A DNA stretch of 35,121 bases from positions 31,139-66,259 of the forward strand of contig NZ_QFRK01000034.1 of assembly GCF_003143855.1 (NCBI RefSeq), in the 5' to 3' direction. A model generated the notes under the pieces. It worked only from the letters and a program-made list of their open reading frames with translations. It was not told the origin of the DNA and did not search any database. Shown here piece after piece: positions 30,042 to 35,121 of the stretch (its first letter is position 1; each line of letters begins with the position of its first letter). This stretch comes from Streptomyces sp. NWU339. Lineage in GTDB: Bacteria; Actinomycetota; Actinomycetes; Streptomycetales; Streptomycetaceae. The translations under genes and the position numbers were made by a program.

Positions 30042-30179
30042 GGCCGCGACCCTACCGATCGTGTCACCCTCCCGTCCCGCCCGGTGCGGCACCGGCGACA
30101 ACCCGCAGGGCACGCTCCCGCGGCGTGGACCTCCCCTCGCCGCACCCTGCCTCCTGCGGCGGACAAGGTGCGGCCGCCC

Positions 30180-30270
30180 GGCACCCCCCGGCCCGCCCGG
30201 ATTCGGGCTCGTAGTGGTCCTCGCGGTGCAGCAGGAGGATCGCATCCGCGTCCTGCTCCGGCGCGCCGGA
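30180..30270 (-). pseudogene. DnaB-type replicative helicase scrap
   Basis: The minus frame reads GAPEQDADAILLLHREDHYE, then PESGRAG. This matches the conserved C-terminal block of DnaB helicases (IEQDADxVxLLHREDxYxxESPRAGEAD). Only about 30 codons remain. The surrounding sequence (30042-30180 and up to the terminator at 30293) has no other recognisable gene. Confidence 0.55.
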
Positions 30271-30292
30271 ATCCTACCCATCAGCCGCAGCA

Positions 30293-30328
30293 CACAGCGG
30301 GCCCGCCCGGAAGGGCGGGCCCGCTGTG
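30293..30328 (-). terminator. Perfect 16-bp hairpin terminator
   Basis: CACAGCGGGCCCGCCC (30293-30308) and its exact complement (30313-30328) are joined by GGAA. It is 17 bp past the stop of the minus-strand secreted protein. Confidence 0.88.
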
Positions 30329-30344
30329 CCAGAACAGCTGACGA

Positions 30345-31754
30345 TCAGGGCTTGCCCACCGGGTTCAGCACGATCTCCCCGGAGTCGTTCGCCGGGTTGC
30401 CCTCGTTCGGCATCGTGTACACGAAGAACGCCCGGCCGGTGGCGTTCTTGATCACCTCGTCGACGCGGAGGCCGAAGGTCAAGGTGCGGGAGGCGTCTTC
30501 CAGGATCGGCGTGTCGAGGAAGCAGAGGTAGTCGCCCTCGGTGCCCTCCCAGCCCGGGCGGCAGTCCTCAGGGACCGCGGTGACCGTGGTGCCCGGGGGG
30601 AGGTCGACCCAGAAGGGGATCGGTTCGCCGCCGGAGCGGAGCACGGCCAGCCAGGCGGGTCCGTGGTTGGCGAAGCCGATGTCCACCGAGACCGTGCTGC
30701 CCTTGCGGGCCCGCAGCCGCTCACCGGTCAGATCGAGGTCGAAGGTGTTCGCGGTCGGGAAGTCCAGCTCCGCGTAGCGGGTGTGATCGGCCGGGTCCGC
30801 GTCCGGCACGCGGGCCAGCTCCAGCGCCGGCCCGTCACCCGCCTGGTAGTCGCCTTCGGTCAGCAGCTCCCGCGCCTGCTCGGCGGGCACCGCGCTGAAG
30901 CTGTAGGACATCCTGTCGTAGAGCGCGAAACCGGCCGTCTCGATCGGGAAGGGCTCGCTCAGCCCGTATGCCGCCTCACCGGTGAACTCGCTGTCGAAGA
31001 TGCAGAGCGCCGTGGAGCGTCCGAGCACATCGTCGGGGTCACGCGGCTCGTACCAGCAGTTGCCGAAGGTGCTGGGGAAGGACAGGCCCCGGCTGCCGGA
31101 GATCCGCAGCACGACGCCGTCGCCGCCCAGCCCGCCGACGTTGCGGAAGCCCAGCGGCGCCTGGAAGGTGTCACCGGCCTGGAAGCCCTCGGGCTCGGTC
31201 AGCTGCTTCATCAGCAGCTCCGGGCCGCCCACCAGCACGTCCACTGTGTGCCCGGTGAAGGCCAGGTCCTCGCCCGCGGCCGTGATCTGGATGGCGCCGA
31301 AGTCGCCCGCGGCGCTCTCGTCGGTCACATCGAGACGGATGCCGCCGAGGTCGTTGTAGTCCTGGCCCGCGTAGATCTCGTAGTCGCTGCAGGTGGCGAC
31401 GAGCCCGTCGACGGAGCACCCCTGCCACCCGCCGAGCTGGGAGAAGTCCACCGCAGCAACGCCGGCCAGGGAGCTCGCGTCCACGGTGACCGTGTACTCG
31501 CCGGTGTGGATCGGCCAGATGACGCCGTCCTCGTCCGGTACCGGCTCGCCGGGTGCCCGGAGCCCCAGTTCGATCTGCGGCTCACCCGGCCCACCGGCCT
31601 CCGGGTGCAGCGAGAGGTTCACGCTGTCAGGGCCAGTGATCGAGACCGGCAGCGGTTCCTCCTGGGCATGGGCAGGACCGGCCAGCGCCGTGCCGACCAG
31701 TGCGGCCAGCACAAACGCGGAGATGGTACGCCGCGCGACGGCGAGAGAAGTCAT
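30345..31754 (-). CDS. Secreted protein of unknown function
   Basis: This 469-residue exported protein starts at ATG 31754, six bases after GAAGG. The signal peptide is RRTISAFVLAALVGTALAGP, cut at AHA-QEE. The mature part is acidic and beta-rich with repeated immunoglobulin/DUF11-like modules: VSITGPDSVNLSLHPEAGGP, the block around LMKQLTEPEGFQAGDTFQAP, and FDLDLTGERLRARKGSTVSV, then DIGFANHGPAWLAVLRSGGE. Several cysteines are paired in spacing (CSVDGLVATC, CRPGWEGTEGDYLC). It has no LPXTG or C-terminal membrane helix, so it is released. It resembles many uncharacterised Streptomyces secreted proteins; function is unknown. Confidence 0.85.
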   Translation of the reverse strand: MTSLAVARRTISAFVLAALVGTALAGPAHAQEEPLPVSITGPDSVNLSLHPEAGGPGEPQIELGLRAPGEPVPDEDGVIWPIHTGEYTVTVDASSLAGVAAVDFSQLGGWQGCSVDGLVATCSDYEIYAGQDYNDLGGIRLDVTDESAAGDFGAIQITAAGEDLAFTGHTVDVLVGGPELLMKQLTEPEGFQAGDTFQAPLGFRNVGGLGGDGVVLRISGSRGLSFPSTFGNCWYEPRDPDDVLGRSTALCIFDSEFTGEAAYGLSEPFPIETAGFALYDRMSYSFSAVPAEQARELLTEGDYQAGDGPALELARVPDADPADHTRYAELDFPTANTFDLDLTGERLRARKGSTVSVDIGFANHGPAWLAVLRSGGEPIPFWVDLPPGTTVTAVPEDCRPGWEGTEGDYLCFLDTPILEDASRTLTFGLRVDEVIKNATGRAFFVYTMPNEGNPANDSGEIVLNPVGKP

Positions 31755-31844
31755 GAGACCTTCCGTAATTCGGACATCCTGCGCACCGGATCGGTGACGC
31801 ATACACATGACTCGCGAACTTCCCGGAAGGTTGCTCTGAAACGC

Positions 31845-31881
31845 GATGGGACCACCCCGACAGGGGGTGGCCCCGCCCATC
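31845..31881. other. Bulged hairpin upstream of the secreted protein
   Basis: GATGGG/CCCATC outer arms and CCACCCC/GGGGTGG inner arms can pair around GACA. It lies ten bases left of the MITE-like element and about 90 bp ahead of the secreted-protein start on the minus strand. Confidence 0.4.
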
Positions 31882-31890
31882 ACAATCGAC

Positions 31891-32079
31891 GGCGTTGTCA
31901 CGTGGTTGAGAGTGTGGGTGCCTGACGGCGGGTCGGGTGTGGTGGGGCCGGATCCCGGCCCCGTGCTCAGGCCGCGGTGGGCGGGCCGACGACGCCGTAG
32001 CCTGAGCCGTTGTCACCGCCGAAGCCGAAACGCGCCGAACCGGCTCACCCCTCGAGCACTCACTCAACCTGACAACGCC
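31891..32079. mobile_element. 189-bp MITE-like element with IS6-type ends
   Basis: It is bounded by perfect 10-bp terminal inverted repeats GGCGTTGTCA (31891-31900) and TGACAACGCC (32070-32079). The left inside (CGTGGTTGAGAGTG) is close to the sequence at 21101-21114 (ACGTTGTTGAGGGTG), the inferred left end of an IS6-type element. It contains no ORF but a GGGGCCGG-ATC-CCGGCCCC hairpin. No clear target duplication is seen. It is best explained as an internally deleted, non-autonomous derivative that a related transposase could have moved. Confidence 0.55.
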
Positions 32080-32301
32080 AGACCGAACGCTCCGAAGGTG
32101 GCCCGCTCTCCACCGCCATGCAGCAACTGGGCATAACGCTGCCCCTGTGAGAGCAAGCCGCTGGACGCGTCACAGGCCGGAAGCGAGGTGCGTGGCGAAG
32201 TGGTGGTGATCGGTCGTGCCGGGCACCTGCGCAGCGGTGGCGGGGTGCGGATCGGCGCGGGGTCTGTTGCCGTCGGCCGGGATCCGGGATGCTCCTGTGG
32301 C

Positions 32302-33888
32302 ATGAGTAGACCCGTGAGACGCACCATCCGTATGCGCCACTGGATCTGGCCCGTCGTCGCCGCCGTGGTCGCGACGACGTTCAGCTGGAGCTCGCCCGCA
32401 GGGGCGGACGGTGACCGGACCGGGCTGCCGGAGGCCATCGACACGATCCTCGGCGACGCCCGCATGGACGGCGGCGCCGCGAGCGTCGTCGTCGCCGACG
32501 CGAAGACCGGCGCGGTCCTTTATCAGCGTCTGCCGAGCGGGCGGCTCATGCCCGCCTCCAACACCAAGTTGCTCACCTCGGCCGCGGCCATGGCGCTGCT
32601 CGGCCCCGACCACCGCTTCACCACCGACGTCCTGTCGACCGGTGCCCGGCACGGCTCCGTGCTCGACGGCGACCTGTATCTGCGCGGCACCGGCGATCCG
32701 ACCCTGCTCGCCGAGGACTACGACCGGCTCGCCGCCGCGCTCGCCGACTCGGGGGTGCGGCGCGTCACCGGGCGCCTGGTCGCCGACGACACCCGCTTCG
32801 ACGACCAACGGCTCGGCCGTTCCTGGGCCTCCGACGACGAATCCTCGTACTACTCGGCGCAGACCTCCGCGCTGAGCGTCGCCCCCGACACCGACTACGA
32901 CACCGGCACGGTCATCGTGCATGCGGCGCCGGGGGCCAAGCCCGGCGACCGGCCGCGCACCACCGTCACCCCGGCCAATCACTACGTCCACCTCGACGTG
33001 CGCGCGACCACCGTCGACCGGGGCGGCCCGAGCGACCTCACCGTCGAGCGGCAGCACGGCGCCAACACCGTCACCGTCAGCGGCACCCTGCCTGTGGGCG
33101 GCGCCACCGCCAAGGAGTGGGTCAGCGTCTGGGAGCCCACCGGCTACGCCGCGGACGTCTTCCGCGACGCGCTGGCAGCGCACGGCGTGCGCGTCACCGG
33201 GGCGACCCGGCTCGGCGAGGCGACTCCGAAGGGCGCGCACAGGCTTGCCACGCACGAGTCCATGCCCCTCAAGGAGCTGCTGATCCCGTTCCTGAAGCTG
33301 TCCAACAACATGCACGCCGAGGCGCTGACCAAGGCGATCGGATACGAGACCTCCGGGCGCGGCACCTGGGATGCCGGCCTCGCCGGCATCAGCGGCTACC
33401 TGAAGCGCGTCGGCGTCGACCCGGGCAAGCTGCGCCAGGTCGACGGTTCCGGGCTGTCCCGGATGGACAGCGTCCCCGCGGACCAGCTCGCCAGGCTGCT
33501 CCTGTCGGTGCGCACCGAGCCCTGGTACGCCGACTGGTACCGGGCCCTCCCGGTGGCCTGTGACCCGGACCGCTTTGTCGGCGGTACGTTGCGCTCGCGG
33601 CTGTGCGGCACGCCGGCCGCGCTCAACGCGCGTGGCAAGACGGGGTCGTTGACGGGCGCGTCGGCCCTGTCGGGATACGTCACCGACGCGGGCGGACGCG
33701 AACTCGTCTACAGCGTCGTCCTCAACAACTATCTCGTCGGCTCGGTCAAGAGCATCGAGGACGCCATCGTGGCCACCCTCGCCTCGTCCGACGAGAACCG
33801 GGCGGTGACGGTGCGGCCGAAGGCCGTCCGGAGCACGGAGAGCAACGGGGACCTGGAGTGCTCGTGGCGCAAGCCGGCGCAGTGCTGA
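32302..33888 (+). CDS. dacB: D-alanyl-D-alanine carboxypeptidase/endopeptidase (PBP4, family S13)
   Basis: This 528-residue penicillin-binding protein trims or opens peptidoglycan cross-links outside the membrane. An N-terminal signal or anchor is seen (HWIWPVVAAVVATTF, cut near AGA-DG). The three active-site motifs of class C low-molecular-mass PBPs are present: S86-N-T-K89 (PASNTKLLTS), S334-N-N336 (KLSNNMHAEALTK) and K446-T-G448 (GKTGSLTG). Between the first two lies the extra S13 domain (LYLRGTGDPTLLAEDYDRLA to TVSGTLPVGG). The start ATG 32302 is chosen for signal-peptide fit; ATG 32332 is possible. It stands alone, with a MITE-like element ahead of it. Confidence 0.94.
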   Translation: MSRPVRRTIRMRHWIWPVVAAVVATTFSWSSPAGADGDRTGLPEAIDTILGDARMDGGAASVVVADAKTGAVLYQRLPSGRLMPASNTKLLTSAAAMALLGPDHRFTTDVLSTGARHGSVLDGDLYLRGTGDPTLLAEDYDRLAAALADSGVRRVTGRLVADDTRFDDQRLGRSWASDDESSYYSAQTSALSVAPDTDYDTGTVIVHAAPGAKPGDRPRTTVTPANHYVHLDVRATTVDRGGPSDLTVERQHGANTVTVSGTLPVGGATAKEWVSVWEPTGYAADVFRDALAAHGVRVTGATRLGEATPKGAHRLATHESMPLKELLIPFLKLSNNMHAEALTKAIGYETSGRGTWDAGLAGISGYLKRVGVDPGKLRQVDGSGLSRMDSVPADQLARLLLSVRTEPWYADWYRALPVACDPDRFVGGTLRSRLCGTPAALNARGKTGSLTGASALSGYVTDAGGRELVYSVVLNNYLVGSVKSIEDAIVATLASSDENRAVTVRPKAVRSTESNGDLECSWRKPAQC

Positions 33889-33946
33889 GGCGCCCCTGGG
33901 CGCTCGCGCGGGCCACCGGGCAGTCCGCGCCGAGCAGGGCCAGGGC

Positions 33947-34205
33947 TCAGCGCGCGCCGCGCCGGGTCGCGTAGAACGGCAGTGCGCAGGCGGCAGCGGT
34001 GACCGGGGCAAGGCACCCGGCGGCAGGGCCCGCGTGCTCCACCAGCCGGCCGCCGCCCGCCGCGCCGCAGGCGATGCCCCCGAGGAGGCCGGTCACGGCG
34101 AGGGTCACGCCCCCGTTCAACCGCTCCTCGGGGGCGCGGCGCTGCCCCAGCGTCACCCCGACAACGAGCGCATCCCCTACAAAGCCCACAGAGGGCAGCG
34201 ACTTC
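33947..34205 (-). pseudogene. MFS transporter, C-terminal fragment
   Basis: The minus frame ending at 33947 reads VGDALVVGVTLGQRRAPEER, then LNGGVTLAVTGLLGGIACGA, then GRLVEHAGPAAGCLAPVTAA. This is the last two or three helices of a major-facilitator efflux protein (VPEERLNEGMTxxxTGLxxGxAxGAxxxGxxVExxGxxxGF). The first ten helices are absent. The palindrome at 34303-34330 may be what is left of its promoter. Confidence 0.7.
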
Positions 34206-34302
34206 CCGCGTCGCTGTAGCGGCCCCGAGTCGGTAGCTGTTGGACATCCCTGCTGGACACCAGCGGTCGGCTCCGGCTCGGCGTGTCGATCTCCAGGCGC
34301 CG

Positions 34303-34330
34303 CTGTGCAAGAACCGATCGGTTCTTGGAC
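34303..34330. promoter_or_regulatory. 28-bp near-perfect palindrome, TetR-like operator
   Basis: CAAGAACCGATCGGTTCTTG (34307-34326) is a perfect 20-bp palindrome. It extends to 28 bp with one mismatched pair (TGTg...gACA). The central ACCGATCGGT type is common in TetR-family operators. It lies about 100 bp ahead of the MFS efflux remnant, which such regulators often control. No regulator gene is in the window. Confidence 0.6.
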
Positions 34331-34410
34331 ACTGCCAGAGCACGGCCATGGTGGGCGGGTTACGTGGTCCGCGCGCTGCCGACTGTCCCATCCCGCGAGA
34401 CCTTGCCTCC

Positions 34411-34612
34411 GTCTCACCTGACGGGGCCCGGTTCACACGTCAAGGACAAGGTCAGGTGAGACAGTCCAGGTCAGCGTGCCGCCGCCCGCCGATCGTCGGC
34501 GGTGGAAACGCACCTCGCCGACAACATCAAGTGAGACGACGGCTCATCGGCGTCTCGCGCGACTTTGTCTCCCCGCAGGTCAGGACGCCGCCCAGCGGCA
34601 AGATCGAATGAG
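34411..34612. repeat. Cluster of GTGAGAC/GTCTCAC repeats
   Basis: GTCTCACCTGAC (34411-34422) and its exact complement GTCAGGTGAGAC (34451-34462) form an inverted repeat with 28-nt spacing. Two more related boxes follow in direct orientation: AAGTGAGACG near 34530 and GAATGAGACG near 34608. Multiple spaced end repeats of this kind are typical of IS21-like element ends, though no IS21 gene is present. No gene is seen in this stretch. Confidence 0.5.
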
Positions 34613-34697
34613 ACGGGACACCGACTGCAGGCGGCTCGGTCGGGGCGGAGGACAGGCTGGTTGCGGAGGGGGGAAGGTCCCGCGGCCAACTGCGATG

Positions 34698-34732
34698 GTG
34701 ATGGGGCGGCCCGAATCGGGCCGCCCCATCAC
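34698..34732 (-). terminator. 15-bp hairpin terminator of the His-Gly protein
   Basis: GTGATGGGGCGGCCC (34698-34712) and its complement GGGCCGCCCCATCAC (34718-34732) have a 5-nt loop. It begins 15 bp past the stop of the minus-strand gene. Confidence 0.88.
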
Positions 34733-34746
34733 GTTCGGCAATCGTG

Positions 34747-35109
34747 TCAGCGGTGCCCGTGGCCGTGCCCATGGCCGTGCCCATGCCCGTGCCCATGGCC
34801 GTGCCCGTGCCCGTGGCCGTGCCCATGCCCGTGCCCGTGCCCGTGCCCGTGGCCGTGGCCGTGGCCGTGGCCGTGGCCGTGACGGCGGTCCCTGTCCCTC
34901 CCGTGGCCGTGGTGGCGGTCCCTGTCCTTCCCGTGCCCGTGGTGGTACCGGGGCCCGTCCTCGCCCCGGTCCCCACGATGGTGGTCATTCGAGGCGTACG
35001 CACCGGTCGCCCCCGGCGCGGCGGCGCCGGCGGCGGCAGCAGCTCCGGCACCACCCAGCACCACGGCGACTGCCACGCCGAGCGCGGCAGCAAAGCGGGA
35101 AACACGCAT
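34747..35109 (-). CDS. Secreted protein with a 21-fold His-Gly repeat tail
   Basis: This 120-residue exported protein starts at ATG 35109, five bases after AGGAGA. The signal peptide is RVSRFAAALGVAVAVVLGGA followed by Ala-rich sequence, cut around residues 28-40. A charged middle follows (NDHHRGDRGEDGPRYHHGHG, then KDRDRHHGHGRDRDRR). The tail from residue 77 is 21 consecutive His-Gly dipeptides and a final His-Arg. Some 44 residues are thus almost half histidine, so it should bind Ni, Zn or Cu strongly outside the cell, or act as a pH-responsive polymer. That is inference; I know no characterised family. It has its own strong terminator. Confidence 0.85.
   Translation of the reverse strand: MRVSRFAAALGVAVAVVLGGAGAAAAAGAAAPGATGAYASNDHHRGDRGEDGPRYHHGHGKDRDRHHGHGRDRDRRHGHGHGHGHGHGHGHGHGHGHGHGHGHGHGHGHGHGHGHGHGHR
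34753..34881. repeat. 6-bp coding microsatellite (His-Gly codons)
   Basis: About 21 hexamers of the type GTGCCC, GTGGCC, ATGCCC and ATGGCC (plus-strand reading) encode the His-Gly tail. His codons alternate CAC/CAT and Gly codons GGC/GGG, so the array is varied rather than freshly expanded. It is nevertheless prone to length change in 6-bp steps without a frame shift. Confidence 0.9.
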
Positions 35110-35121
35110 AGCGATCTCCTG

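Noticed and set aside
31846..32136. Small plus-strand ORF within the MITE-like element
   Set aside because: It crosses both ends of the element, has no RBS and is Arg/Pro-rich.
34753..34881. CRISPR-like array
   Set aside because: The 6-bp periodicity has no spacers and reads in frame as His-Gly codons of a gene with RBS and terminator.

Overview
The window looks like a Streptomyces chromosome (or a close relative), probably an accessory or sub-telomeric arm. The evidence is very high GC with GC-rich third codon positions, GTG starts, a twin-arginine chitin-sugar enzyme behind DasR-like operators, a family S8 protease, a NarL-type two-component pair, an EF-hand mini-protein, and many decayed transposases between intact genes. 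The species cannot be fixed from the sequence alone.

Layout. 1-0.9 kb: fused remnants of an integrase-core transposase and an IS6-family transposase. 0.9-4.0 kb: a GNAT acetyltransferase, a degraded ORF, and a LysR regulator divergent from a YeiH-type membrane transporter with a palindrome between them. 4.0-6.5 kb: an intact IS1380-family element (1678 bp, 13-bp terminal repeats, 5-bp CTTAG duplication) inserted in an older, already dead IS1380 transposase, followed by an IS110 remnant. 6.5-10.0 kb: a urease operon ureA-ureB-ureC-ureF with overlapping genes. Its ureA has AUA where the start should be, and a deletion scar replaces ureG and most of ureD. 10.0-12.0 kb: transposase debris and an EF-hand protein. 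12.0-14.1 kb: a Tat-exported GH3 N-acetylglucosaminidase behind two tandem GTCTAGAC boxes. 14.1-17.6 kb: a small membrane operon with a broken second gene, divergent from a histidine kinase/response regulator pair. 17.6-19.0 kb: a secreted subtilisin-like protease. 19.0-21.4 kb: ISAs1, IS6 and other transposase fragments, a methyltransferase, and a phoD tail. 21.5-23.7 kb: an unrecognised 716-residue protein. 23.7-25.4 kb: truncated TIGR03086, GNAT, pirin, tyrosine integrase and integrase-core transposase remnants. 25.5-27.6 kb: an orphan sufC, a frameshifted inorganic pyrophosphatase and a DoxX protein. 27.8-28.6 kb: two more transposase starts. 28.8-31.8 kb: a VOC protein, a methyltransferase, a DnaB-like scrap and a secreted protein. 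31.9-33.9 kb: a 189-bp MITE-like element and a DacB-type D,D-carboxypeptidase. 33.9-35.1 kb: an MFS tail, a 20-bp palindrome, GTGAGAC repeats, and a secreted protein ending in 21 His-Gly repeats.

Working together: the clear functional units are the urease operon (structural subunits present, nickel-insertion set incomplete), the kinase/regulator pair with its divergent membrane operon, and the LysR/YeiH pair. The GH3 enzyme, the protease and the carboxypeptidase are exported or cell-wall enzymes, as expected of a mycelial soil actinomycete. Roughly twenty broken genes or IS scraps show that the region has been rearranged repeatedly. I found no CRISPR array, rRNA or tRNA, and no complete new defence or biosynthetic system. 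The most unusual items are the decaying urease operon, the tandem DasR-like boxes, the IS6-related mini-element, the His-Gly repeat protein and the unrecognised 716-residue protein.
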